From Chlorobium sp. (GTDB lineage: Bacteria; Bacteroidota; Chlorobiia; Chlorobiales; Chlorobiaceae): a stretch of 50,117 nt of DNA. Of the stretch, positions 9,069-17,436 are shown one piece after another. The stretch is from contig SZXZ01000108.1 of assembly GCA_005843835.1 (NCBI GenBank), positions 1 through 50,117 on the forward strand, given 5' to 3'. Below the pieces are notes generated by a model. It searched no databases, had not been told where the DNA came from, and saw nothing but the letters and a program-made list of their open reading frames with translations. The translations under genes were made by a program, and so were the position numbers. Position 1 is the stretch's first letter. Every line of letters starts with the position of its first letter.

Positions 9069-9745
9069 GCGATCACCTCCTGCAGATTTCTGAAATGTAA
9101 AAAAGGAAAATGAGGCATGTCGGCTATAACTGTTTGAGGAACACCTTTCCATGCATTGTATTGTTGCTGTGCAGGAAACACATGATCTTTTCCTCCGATG
9201 ACAGCATGATTGTATGTCCAGGGTGCTGGCTTTGCTGTTCTCCGGTTATGCAAATGTTTCTGCAACAGTTCCAGTTCTTCACGCTGATCTGAAGTTTTAC
9301 GTTCGGGCGACATGCGGGAAAAAAGTGTAAATCCTTCTCGACTTCCACACATTCTCCTGTTGAAACGATGACGATTTTCCTCAGAATAGGTTGAAAGAGT
9401 TGCCTGAAAAACCTCCGGAGAAATCCCTAACTCGGAGTTTACCGGATACAAGGTTCCGTTAACAGCAATAGCTCTTTCAATTGGAGGGAGTTCCGTTTGC
9501 TGAGCAGCCCAGACGCCGAATGACCATGCAACAATCGTTATGCGTCCATAATGGCTTATCTCATTCTTAAACTCCTGTTCAGAGGTAAACGAACGATAAT
9601 CATAACAGAGCAGAAAATCCGGAGAATGCTTTTGTGATGACGATTCATTATGGAGATAGTCGCCAATACGTTGGTCCATACCCCAACCATTAAAAAAAAG
9701 AAGAAGCTCTTCCGTTCCCTTTTTTCGAAGCCAGACTGTTTTCAT
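9053..9745 (-). CDS. bioG: Pimeloyl-ACP methyl ester esterase, BioG type
   Basis: Removes the methyl group from pimeloyl-ACP methyl ester, ending chain synthesis and handing pimeloyl-ACP to BioF; BioG fills the role of E. coli BioH. From the ATG at 9745 (MKTVWLRKKG), with GGGGGA 10 nt upstream, it has 230 residues; the in-frame TTG at 9763 would overlap bioF. BioG (DUF452) features: LLFFNGWGMD near residue 15, nucleophile Ser in the VAWSFGVWAA elbow near residue 74, GGKDHVFP and MPHFPFLH as likely Asp and His sites near the C-terminus. Its position between bioF and bioC supports the call. Confidence 0.92.
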   Translation of the reverse strand: MKTVWLRKKGTEELLLFFNGWGMDQRIGDYLHNESSSQKHSPDFLLCYDYRSFTSEQEFKNEISHYGRITIVAWSFGVWAAQQTELPPIERAIAVNGTLYPVNSELGISPEVFQATLSTYSEENRHRFNRRMCGSREGFTLFSRMSPERKTSDQREELELLQKHLHNRRTAKPAPWTYNHAVIGGKDHVFPAQQQYNAWKGVPQTVIADMPHFPFLHFRNLQEVIACFKK

Positions 9746-9752
9746 GATGTCG

Positions 9753-10910
9753 TTATCCCCCAATGATTTCTGGTACTCTCATAATATCTTTCCACTCCAG
9801 CGTGGAACGAAGAGAGATACGAATACGGGCTCCTTTTTCGGGAACTGTTGGAGGGCGAACAGGCATACATAAAAATCCTGCATCCTTCAACCGGGATGCC
9901 AAGTCTATTGCAAGACTATTGCTGCCTGTAATCACCGGGACAATATGGCTTTCACCTGGAACCTCAAAGCCGCGTCCCAGCAGTTCACTTCGCAGTTTTG
10001 CTGATAGTTGAAGCAGAGACTTTCTCTGAAGATTCATGGATGCCTGCCGTTCAAGAGTCAACATGCTCCAGCCAAGAATTACCGGTGGAAGAGCTGTTGT
10101 GAATATAAAGGAGCGCATGGTATTCAGCAGGTACTCTCGTAAAAGGAAATTCATCACGGCATAAGCGCCTGTTGAAGCCAGAGCTTTACCGAAGGTTCCT
10201 GTTATGATATCGATCTGATCAACCGTACCTGTTGCTTCACACAACCCGAGACCACGCTCTCCATAAACTCCGACGGCATGCGCTTCGTCAACTATAAGCA
10301 AGGCTCCGTATTTTTCTTTCAAGCGAACAAGCCGGGCAAGGTCTGCAAGATCTCCATCCATACTGAATACCGATTCGGTAACTATAAATATCTGGCGGTA
10401 CATCTCCCCGGCCCCGACAAGCAGTTCTTCAAGATGATCATAATCCTTGTGGCGATAACGCTGATAAGGAGCTTCGGCAATCTTCATGCCGTCAATAATA
10501 CTTGCATGATTCAGCTTGTCACTAAGTACAAGATCATGGCGGTTGCTCAATGCGGGCAGTATTCCGATATTCGCATGATAGCCGCTGTTGAAAACCATGG
10601 CAGCTTCACGTCCGTAAAGTGATGTCAAAGCTTTTTCCAGTTGATCGTAGAAAGGGTGATTGCCTGTAAGAAGACGGGATGATGAACTGGTCATGGCATG
10701 CGGTGTCATTCGGAGCTGATCAACATACTCATCCAGCATCTGCCTGTCATCGCCAAGGCCGAGATAATCGTTTGAAGAAAGGTTCAAAAGAACCTTTCCG
10801 TCTACCTCAATATCCTTTCCGTTCCTGGCGGTAATATCAGGAAGTGACCTGTACCGGTCAAGACTCTTGAGTTCATCAAGTTCATGGCTGAGCCGTTCAT
10901 AAAACTGCAT
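9753..10910 (-). CDS. bioF: 8-amino-7-oxononanoate synthase
   Basis: PLP-dependent condensation of pimeloyl-ACP with L-alanine to KAPA. 385 residues, the family length. Motifs: LNLSSNDYLGL near residue 42, TSSSSRLLTGNHPFYDQLE near residue 74, LSDKLNHASIIDG near residue 128, IVDEAHAVGVYGERG near residue 205, and the PLP Lys in TGTFGKALASTGAY near residue 243. GGAG lies 8 nt before the ATG at 10910. It starts 12 bp after the bioB stop. Confidence 0.96.
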   Translation of the reverse strand: MQFYERLSHELDELKSLDRYRSLPDITARNGKDIEVDGKVLLNLSSNDYLGLGDDRQMLDEYVDQLRMTPHAMTSSSSRLLTGNHPFYDQLEKALTSLYGREAAMVFNSGYHANIGILPALSNRHDLVLSDKLNHASIIDGMKIAEAPYQRYRHKDYDHLEELLVGAGEMYRQIFIVTESVFSMDGDLADLARLVRLKEKYGALLIVDEAHAVGVYGERGLGLCEATGTVDQIDIITGTFGKALASTGAYAVMNFLLREYLLNTMRSFIFTTALPPVILGWSMLTLERQASMNLQRKSLLQLSAKLRSELLGRGFEVPGESHIVPVITGSNSLAIDLASRLKDAGFLCMPVRPPTVPEKGARIRISLRSTLEWKDIMRVPEIIGG

Positions 10911-10922
10911 GACCAGTCTCCG

Positions 10923-11927
10923 TCAGTTAAAACTGGCAATCTGACCCGCAAACCGGCGATCGTCCGCAATATCCCGTCCTCGAGTAGTCAGATAACCACC
11001 GGTAAGGTAACCGTTTGCCCCCGACAGCATCAAAAGACCCTGAAAATCTTTCATGATAGTTTCACGACCAGCGGCAAACTTAATGACTTTATGGGGATGC
11101 GCGAGACGACAAATCGCAAACGTCTTAACAATATCAGCAACAGAAACCGGTGCATTTCCTTCAAGTGGCGTCCCGTTGATCGGCACCAGAACATTGAGAG
11201 GAATAACTGAAACATCAAGCTCCTGGAGCGCATAAATCATATCAATACGTTCCAGCATCGTTTCCCCCACACCCATAATCCCACCACAGCAAACAGAGAT
11301 ATTGTTTTTTCTTAACAGCTTAATGGTTTCAATCCTCTCTTCCACAGTATGAGTATCAGCTATAAGATCATGGTATCTGTCCGGTGCGACCTGAATATTG
11401 ATGTTGTAATGAGCTATTCCGTGCGCTGCAAGGGCAGATGCTGGTTCTTCGCCCAAAACGCCAAGAGATGCACAGACACTGAGTTCAGGCAACTCCTTAT
11501 GAAGTCTGTCAATCATGTCCAGCACCTTCTGAAACTCCGGATTGATTTTCTTATATCCGTAGCCGCTGGTAACAATACCAAAATGGGAAACTCCTTCTGA
11601 AATACAGTTGCGGGCCTCAATAAGCACTGACTCTTCATTCACAAGATCATATACCTCAATATCAGCATGGTTATGCCTGGACTGCGCACAAAACTTACAG
11701 TTTTCTCCGCATACCCCCGATTTGGCATTCATGATAGAACATGCGTGAAGGTATTCGCCGCCGCTTCCATAACGGTTTTTGACTTTGTTTGCCAGAGATG
11801 CAAGATCAAGCGCAAGCTCACCCGGCAAAGTGGCCAGCTGAACAGCTTCAGCCCTGCTGATAGGTTCACCGGTTTCAAGCACTCGATATGCTGCTTTAAT
11901 CTGAGGGTGGAGAGTATTTTGATCCAT
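10923..11927 (-). CDS. bioB: Biotin synthase
   Basis: Radical-SAM enzyme that inserts sulfur into dethiobiotin. 334 residues. The radical-SAM cluster motif CxxxCxxC is Cys73, Cys77 and Cys80 ([13 protein letters not shown]). Further BioB signatures: IVTSGYGY near residue 119, [10 protein letters not shown] near residue 154, [15 protein letters not shown] near residue 172, [11 protein letters not shown] near residue 212, and [12 protein letters not shown] near residue 288, which contributes the [2Fe-2S] ligand region. First biosynthetic gene of the operon, 32 bp after birA. Confidence 0.97.
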   Translation of the reverse strand: MDQNTLHPQIKAAYRVLETGEPISRAEAVQLATLPGELALDLASLANKVKNRYGSGGEYLHACSIMNAKSGVCGENCKFCAQSRHNHADIEVYDLVNEESVLIEARNCISEGVSHFGIVTSGYGYKKINPEFQKVLDMIDRLHKELPELSVCASLGVLGEEPASALAAHGIAHYNINIQVAPDRYHDLIADTHTVEERIETIKLLRKNNISVCCGGIMGVGETMLERIDMIYALQELDVSVIPLNVLVPINGTPLEGNAPVSVADIVKTFAICRLAHPHKVIKFAAGRETIMKDFQGLLMLSGANGYLTGGYLTTRGRDIADDRRFAGQIASFN

Positions 11928-11959
11928 AAAAAGTAAAATGAGTAATTTTATTAAAATCT

Positions 11960-12937
11960 TTATTTCCGAAGATGAGCTTCTCCAGATGAAATAAGTAAAG
12001 TTTGCCCGTCAAAACCCTCAACAATCAATTCCCCGCCACGTGAAATCCCTGAAACCCTGCCGCTCAAAGTTCGATTAAGCTGATCAATAGTCACGTCCTT
12101 CGATTGAAGAAGAGAATGTTTTTCGAGATAGGGAAGTATAAAACCAAGATCATCTTCGAGAAGCCAAGTATCATAGATTGGCTCGAAGTGATTCAATACA
12201 GCAGCAAGAAGCTCAGGTCTCGAAAAAATATGGCCTGACTCTAAAAAAAGTGAGGTTGCAACAGACTTAAGCTCTTGGGGCATCTCAGACTGGTTGACAT
12301 TTATACCGATACCTACAACAACAAAATGAGTCAGATCAGGTTCTGACTGCATTTCACACAGTACACCACATAATTTCCTGCCATGAACAAGAATATCGTT
12401 CGGCCACTTGATCAGCGGGGCAATAGTAAACCCGACATTGCTTAACGCCTGATGAATTGCTGCTGCAACAAGAAGTGTGAGTTGAGGGACACGGACAGAA
12501 GGAACCACCGGGCGCAAAATAAGTGAAAAGTATAGATTTACTCCCGAAGGAGAAACCCAGGTCCGTCCCATTCTACCCCGGCCACCAGTCTGAGAATCTG
12601 CAACAACTACACTGCCTTCTGGCGAGCCGTCACCGGCTAGAGCCTTTGCTGCAATATTGGTTGATGCGATAACTCCGTGGTAATGGATGTTTTTTCCAAG
12701 ACGTCTGGTTTGTAAAAACGGAGTAACCTCAGCATCAACAGGGCGTCCTGTCATGCCCGAAAGCCGATATCCCAGTCCGGTCAGGGCATCGACTTGATAA
12801 CCTTCAGACCGCAGTAACGTAATATGCTTCCAAACCGCACTTCTGGTAATGCCAAACTCACGGCAAATATCTTCACCTGACAAGAAATTTCCAGCTTTCG
12901 ATAATCGATTTAAAATCCGGAGAGCAACATCATTCAT
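11960..12937 (-). CDS. birA: Bifunctional biotin operon repressor / biotin-protein ligase
   Basis: Ligates biotin to acceptor proteins and, as the biotinyl-AMP form, should repress the bio operon. From the ATG at 12937 (MNDVALRIL) it has 325 residues. An N-terminal winged helix-turn-helix (residues about 5-60, [19 protein letters not shown]) marks it as the DNA-binding class II type. The catalytic domain shows [23 protein letters not shown] (the biotin-binding loop [10 protein letters not shown] at 118-127) and KWPNDILV near residue 185, then a C-terminal SH3-like cap. It is the first gene of the unit, and a BirA-type operator overlaps its promoter, suggesting autoregulation. Confidence 0.94.
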   Translation of the reverse strand: MNDVALRILNRLSKAGNFLSGEDICREFGITRSAVWKHITLLRSEGYQVDALTGLGYRLSGMTGRPVDAEVTPFLQTRRLGKNIHYHGVIASTNIAAKALAGDGSPEGSVVVADSQTGGRGRMGRTWVSPSGVNLYFSLILRPVVPSVRVPQLTLLVAAAIHQALSNVGFTIAPLIKWPNDILVHGRKLCGVLCEMQSEPDLTHFVVVGIGINVNQSEMPQELKSVATSLFLESGHIFSRPELLAAVLNHFEPIYDTWLLEDDLGFILPYLEKHSLLQSKDVTIDQLNRTLSGRVSGISRGGELIVEGFDGQTLLISSGEAHLRK

Positions 12938-12968
12938 AACAAAGAGAGTAGTCAGCCACAAACACGAC

Positions 12969-12998
12969 AATATCCTTATTAAAACAGCAATATGTCAA
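12969..12998 (-). promoter_or_regulatory. Promoter of the birA-bio operon
   Basis: Reading the minus strand, a perfect -35 TTGACA (12998-12993) is followed after 18 bp by GATATT (12974-12969), a 4/6 match to the -10 consensus. The transcript would begin near 12962, giving a leader of about 25 nt before birA. The -35 box lies inside one arm of the BirA operator, a layout that suits steric repression. Confidence 0.55.
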
Positions 12999-13023
12999 CC
13001 AGCGAAAGTGCGTCGGTCGACAA
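12992..13023. promoter_or_regulatory. BirA operator upstream of birA-bioBFGCDA
   Basis: On the minus strand the site reads TTGTCGACC, then 14 bp, then GGTTGACAT. The known BirA signal is TTGTAAACC-N14/15-GGTTTACAA; each arm matches at 7 of 9 positions and the 14-bp spacing is exact. It directly precedes birA and overlaps the -35 box. The match and location make this a confident candidate; binding is not shown. Confidence 0.75.
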
Positions 13024-13034
13024 CTTCGCAATAT

Positions 13035-13060
13035 AAAAAAAAGGCGCTCATTCAAGCGCC
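13035..13060 (-). terminator. Rho-independent terminator of the amidase gene
   Basis: On the minus strand GGCGCT (13060-13055), a 6-nt loop, and AGCGCC (13048-13043) are followed by a run of eight T. It starts 22 bp after the amidase stop and separates that gene from the birA-bio promoter. Confidence 0.85.
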
Positions 13061-13081
13061 CGATTACATGCTTTTCAGGTA

Positions 13082-14812
13082 TCACTCAGCAAGGGCTGCC
13101 ATACTCGTTGTCTCGTAATTTTTCCGATAGACCTGAAGTCCACGAAAAATCCCATAGGCAACCTTTGTCTGCACTTGACGATCCCGGAGCATCCGCTCCT
13201 CCTCCGCGTTGGATAAATACCCTACTTCCACAAGTACACTTGGCATTGAAGGCGTCCATAACACCATAAAACCGGCCTGACGAACTCCACGAGAATTATT
13301 GACTGGTTGCCTTTCAACAGGTTTGAGAATATTTTGAGCCAGAGTGGTAGATTGCTTCGCAAAAGCATTCTGAGCCATACTGCTCATTATAAGGTGCTCT
13401 TCGGAAAAACCCTTGTACTGCTCCTGAAAATTCTCTTCCTGTCGGATTACCGCGTTTTCGAACATCGCGACGTCGAGAGCCGCCTTGTTTTTGTGAGGTC
13501 CGAGAATATAAACTTCTGAACCGCGGGCAGTTCTGTTCGGACTCGCATTACAGTGAATACTGACAAAGAGTTTCCCTCCACTTTGGTTTGCTATTCTCCC
13601 GCGTTCATGCAAAGGAATAAAACGATCATCCTTTCTTGTATAAACAACGTTAACATCAGGCCACTTTTGTGTAATAAACGTTCCGAGATCGTGAACAATA
13701 TTAAGCGCCACATCTTTTTCTCGAGTACCATTGAAACCAATTGTTCCCGGGTCCTTGCCTCCATGACCCGCATCAAGAACAATAGTGTTAAGCTTCCACT
13801 TTTCTACGTCACGGCTGAGCACTTGTGCGATCTGCTGCTCCTTCTCTTTTTTACGAATTTCCTGCACATCTGCATTACTGCGTACATAAAGTACATACCT
13901 GTTATTTTTTTCATCGCGATGAAACTCGACAGATGAAATGACATACGACTTATTGTCCAGTGCAACTGTAAACTGCAGACCACCTTCAGTAAATTGTTTA
14001 GGGGTAACAGCTTTTACAACACCACCACTATATATTTTTGACAAGGAGTTGACATCACAGGTTGCTTTTTCAAAAGAGAAATAAACATATCCTTCCGAAT
14101 CAGGCTTAAGCAGCGAGTACTGTGTAGGAGGGCCGGAAGCTGAAAAACTTAAAATGGCCCCGTTCGCACGATTTTCAATTTCAATACCTGTAATAACCGT
14201 TGCGGCCTCTTCAGCAGGTTTGAGCTCTACTTGAGGTAATGGTAATTCTTCTTTTTTTACGACGCCTATCATTCCGAGAGATTCACCAAAACGTTTACCC
14301 CGCAACCATGCGTTCATGGTGCTTGATGAGTAATTGTAGACAATCTCCCTGTCCAGCCATATCGTAAAAAGCCGGCAAGCTTGAGAGACTGGCAAATAGA
14401 TCTTGGACTGTATCGATAAAGGAGTTGACTTTAACTGAATAATCCTGAAAGGACGCTCTGGGTCCTTTGAAGTAACCCGTACAAAACTATTATTGATCAT
14501 AGCCGTACAGCTGCTGCCTGGAACCCCGAAAGATTCCTCTAAAACAAGCACCCCTTCATTTTTTTTTAGAAAGCTCAGGCGTAATGCCCTTGCCATTGAT
14601 TCAATATCTATCAAGAATCCATTCGCACTTCGAAGCGAAAGGACCTTGATGGTATATCCCTGGTCGTTTCCTGTATTTACATGGAGAGGAACTGTTATCT
14701 GATCAATCTGCGCCTGAGGTGCAGCTGACAATGTGCCGAAAGAAAGCATTTGGAGAAAAACTGCCATCATAACTGCAAAACGATAATAAATACGAAGCGA
14801 AGAGTGGAACAT
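13082..14812 (-). CDS. N-acetylmuramoyl-L-alanine amidase (Amidase_3)
   Basis: Secreted zinc amidase that cuts the bond between MurNAc and the stem peptide during cell separation. From the ATG at 14812, 576 residues; an in-frame TTG at 14821 is less likely. A signal peptide covers about residues 1-30 (hydrophobic, ending SAA). The long N-terminal region (about 30-330) is beta-rich and may hold AMIN-like or copper-amine-oxidase-like modules. The C-terminal Amidase_3 domain has IVLDAGHGGKDPGT (zinc His), NGTREKDVALN (zinc Glu), HERGRIAN, FVSIHCNAS (zinc His) and SVLVEVGYLSN with the catalytic Glu. Transcribed away from topA; a terminator follows. Confidence 0.9.
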   Translation of the reverse strand: MFHSSLRIYYRFAVMMAVFLQMLSFGTLSAAPQAQIDQITVPLHVNTGNDQGYTIKVLSLRSANGFLIDIESMARALRLSFLKKNEGVLVLEESFGVPGSSCTAMINNSFVRVTSKDPERPFRIIQLKSTPLSIQSKIYLPVSQACRLFTIWLDREIVYNYSSSTMNAWLRGKRFGESLGMIGVVKKEELPLPQVELKPAEEAATVITGIEIENRANGAILSFSASGPPTQYSLLKPDSEGYVYFSFEKATCDVNSLSKIYSGGVVKAVTPKQFTEGGLQFTVALDNKSYVISSVEFHRDEKNNRYVLYVRSNADVQEIRKKEKEQQIAQVLSRDVEKWKLNTIVLDAGHGGKDPGTIGFNGTREKDVALNIVHDLGTFITQKWPDVNVVYTRKDDRFIPLHERGRIANQSGGKLFVSIHCNASPNRTARGSEVYILGPHKNKAALDVAMFENAVIRQEENFQEQYKGFSEEHLIMSSMAQNAFAKQSTTLAQNILKPVERQPVNNSRGVRQAGFMVLWTPSMPSVLVEVGYLSNAEEERMLRDRQVQTKVAYGIFRGLQVYRKNYETTSMAALAE

Positions 14813-14888
14813 GGTTGTCAATTGCTATTTATTTCGTAAACATTACAAAGGAGTCTCAACAATATAAAATATATTTTTTTGGTCTGCA

Positions 14889-14922
14889 GAACAGGCTTTT
14901 ATAACAAGTAAAAGAACTGTTC
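14889..14922. promoter_or_regulatory. Inverted repeat between the amidase gene and topA
   Basis: GAACAG (14889-14894) and CTTTTA (14896-14901) pair with TAAAAG (14909-14914) and CTGTTC (14917-14922): two 6-bp stems with a small internal loop and a 7-nt apical loop. It lies between divergent genes, just before a TATAAT box directed at topA. It may be an operator; no protein can be assigned. Confidence 0.4.
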
Positions 14923-14927
14923 CAGCC

Positions 14928-14933
14928 TATAAT
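14928..14933 (+). promoter_or_regulatory. Possible -10 box of topA
   Basis: A perfect TATAAT lies 107 bp upstream of the topA ATG. No good -35 hexamer is seen at 16-18 bp, where the inverted repeat lies instead. If used, it gives a leader of about 100 nt. Confidence 0.35.
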
Positions 14934-15039
14934 AACAAGATGAGTGCTTATGGGAACAACGGTAAAATTTGTTTTTTGCTCTTCAACACCTATCTTTTTC
15001 AAAATTTAATTGTAACGCTCTTACTACCGGGACTGATCA

Positions 15040-17436
15040 ATGGCTATAAAAACAACCACACTATCTGCCAGGGACAGGACCTTGATTATTGTCGAATCTC
15101 CCTCAAAGGCAATAACCATCAATAAATACCTTGGTGACAAATATACAGTTTTCGCATCAGTAGGTCATATCAAAGGTCTGCCGAAAAAAGAGATCGGGCT
15201 TGATTTTGAGCATCATTATGAGCCTCGTTATGAAGTTATTCCCGGAAAGGAAAAGGTAGTCAGGCAAATAAAAAAACTGGCCGCTGAAGCAAACGAAATA
15301 CTCATTGCTACTGACCCTGACCGCGAAGGGGAGGCTATAGCATGGCATATTTCCAATGAAATCGGATTGACAAAAAAGCCTGTATTCCGTGTGCTTTTTA
15401 ACGAAATCACCAAAAACGCCATTATTTCTTCGATTCAGTCACCGAAACAGATTGACTACCGACTTGTACGTTCTCAGCAAACCCGTCAGGGACTTGATAA
15501 AATAGTTGGCTACAAGATCAGCCCGTTTTTGTGGAAAGTAGTACAGCGTGGTCTCTCCGCTGGAAGAGTACAATCCGTCGCACTGCGCCTGATCTGCGAA
15601 AGGGAAGCCGAGATCAATCGATTCCAGATACAGGAGTACTGGACTATTGCCGCTGATTTCATTACCCCGGAAAAAGAATCATTCAGGGCCAGGCTGATCC
15701 GCTTCGATGGTGATAAACCTGAGATGACCAATCGGGATCAGGCCGAAGCCATTGCTGCCCGTGTCAAGAAAGGCATTTTTTCTGTCCACGATATCGCACC
15801 TCGTACCCAGCAACGTAAACCGCCACTGCCATTCACAACATCGCTTCTCCAGCAGGCTGCATCAAACCAGCTTGGTTTCGGATCACAGAGAACCATGCGT
15901 GCGGCCCAACAGCTCTATGAGGGAATTGATCTTGGTGCAGAAGGTGCCGCCGGCCTTATAACCTATATGAGAACCGATTCAACACGTATAGGTACTGAAG
16001 CGATAAGCGAGGCCAGAGGTTATATCGGCGAACAGTTCGGTAAAGAGTACATTGGCTTCGGAGGAGCCGCTAAAGCCGGAAAAAATTCCCAGGATGCTCA
16101 TGAAGCAATAAGGCCAACCTCAATTTCAAAAAAACCAGAACAGCTTAAACAGTATCTGACTCCTGATCAGTATAAATTATATGAACTGATTTGGAAACGC
16201 TTTCTTGCCGCCATGATGGCACCTGCTAAGATCGAACAGACTCGAGTGGATGTTGAGGATACTCTACAGAAATTTCAGTTCAGGGCTACAGGCAGCAGAA
16301 TTCTGTTTCCAGGATTTATGCGTGTTTATGATGATCAGAAAGAGCTTGACTACGAGGCACAGACATCTACCAAAGAGGATATAGAAAAAGAAGCTCTGGT
16401 AAAACTGCCGGACAAGTTATCGGTGAATGATCCACTTATTATAGCTGACCTTGATCAGAAACAGAGCTTTACCCGTCCTCCGGCCCGCTATAGTGAAGCA
16501 ACACTGGTAAAGGATCTTGATCATTTCGGTATAGGTAGACCGTCTACCTACGCCTCTATTTTTTCAACGCTTCAGGAACGTCGCTATGTTGAGCTTGAAA
16601 AGAAAAAAATCAGCCCGACTGAACTCGGTAAAGATGTTTCACTGATTCTGGTCGCGAATTTTCCTGATCTATTCAATGTTGGCTTTACAGCTTATATGGA
16701 GGACGAACTTGATAAGGTTGCAAGTGGTGATGACGAATACGAAAAGGTTCTTGACAGTTTCTATAAGCCACTGGAATCTGTTCTGGATCTTCGCAAAAAC
16801 GATCCAATCATTCCGCAAAACAGCGACACCTCCACCTGTGATAAGTGCGGAAAGGGGCAGATGATAATCAAATGGACCGCCAGCGGGAAATTTCTTGGTT
16901 GTTCATGCTATCCGAAGTGTAAAAACATCAAAGCAATAAGCACGAACAAGGAGAAGCCCAAAGATACCGCCATTGTATGCCCTTCCTGCAAAGACGGACG
17001 CATGCTCCTTCGAAAAGGCAGACTCGGTGCTTTTCTGGCCTGTTCTAACTACCCAAAGTGCAATACACTGCTTAATCTCAATAAACAGCGCCACATCGAA
17101 CCGTTGAAAACCCCTCCGGTACTGACGGATATAGCCTGTGCAAAGTGTGGTTCGCCACTATACCTCAGAAGCGGAAAAAGGGGACTTTGGCTCGGCTGTT
17201 CTAAATTTCCGAAATGCAGAGGACGGCACGCATGGAGCGCACTTGACGAAAGTGCGCACAACCACTGGGAGTCGATAATGGCAGACCATCAGAAAGCTCA
17301 TCCGGCAATAATACTCACGATGACCGATGGCACACCTGTACCAATGACCACTCCTGTGGATGATATTATTCTGAAAGCGGAAGAGTCCGGACTGATCTCT
17401 ACTGCTGTGGAAGAACCGACGGAAGTCACTGTATAA
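15040..17436 (+). CDS. topA: DNA topoisomerase I (type IA)
   Basis: Relaxes negative supercoils by single-strand passage. 798 residues. TOPRIM domain at about 14-130 with LIIVESPSKA and the acidic TDPDREGEA (91-99). The catalytic Tyr is Tyr309 in GLITYMRTDSTRIG. The C-terminal region carries three C4 zinc ribbons: Cys600/603/621 or 623/627, Cys647/650/668/674 and Cys700/703/720/726, followed by a roughly 70-residue tail. The start has GGGA 7-8 nt upstream; no in-frame start precedes it nearby. The stop overlaps the convergent feoB stop by 11 bp, so no terminator separates them. Confidence 0.96.
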   Translation: MAIKTTTLSARDRTLIIVESPSKAITINKYLGDKYTVFASVGHIKGLPKKEIGLDFEHHYEPRYEVIPGKEKVVRQIKKLAAEANEILIATDPDREGEAIAWHISNEIGLTKKPVFRVLFNEITKNAIISSIQSPKQIDYRLVRSQQTRQGLDKIVGYKISPFLWKVVQRGLSAGRVQSVALRLICEREAEINRFQIQEYWTIAADFITPEKESFRARLIRFDGDKPEMTNRDQAEAIAARVKKGIFSVHDIAPRTQQRKPPLPFTTSLLQQAASNQLGFGSQRTMRAAQQLYEGIDLGAEGAAGLITYMRTDSTRIGTEAISEARGYIGEQFGKEYIGFGGAAKAGKNSQDAHEAIRPTSISKKPEQLKQYLTPDQYKLYELIWKRFLAAMMAPAKIEQTRVDVEDTLQKFQFRATGSRILFPGFMRVYDDQKELDYEAQTSTKEDIEKEALVKLPDKLSVNDPLIIADLDQKQSFTRPPARYSEATLVKDLDHFGIGRPSTYASIFSTLQERRYVELEKKKISPTELGKDVSLILVANFPDLFNVGFTAYMEDELDKVASGDDEYEKVLDSFYKPLESVLDLRKNDPIIPQNSDTSTCDKCGKGQMIIKWTASGKFLGCSCYPKCKNIKAISTNKEKPKDTAIVCPSCKDGRMLLRKGRLGAFLACSNYPKCNTLLNLNKQRHIEPLKTPPVLTDIACAKCGSPLYLRSGKRGLWLGCSKFPKCRGRHAWSALDESAHNHWESIMADHQKAHPAIILTMTDGTPVPMTTPVDDIILKAEESGLISTAVEEPTEVTV

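Noticed and set aside
14940..15125. 61-residue open frame upstream of topA
   Set aside because: Overlaps the topA start in another frame and lacks features of a leader peptide.
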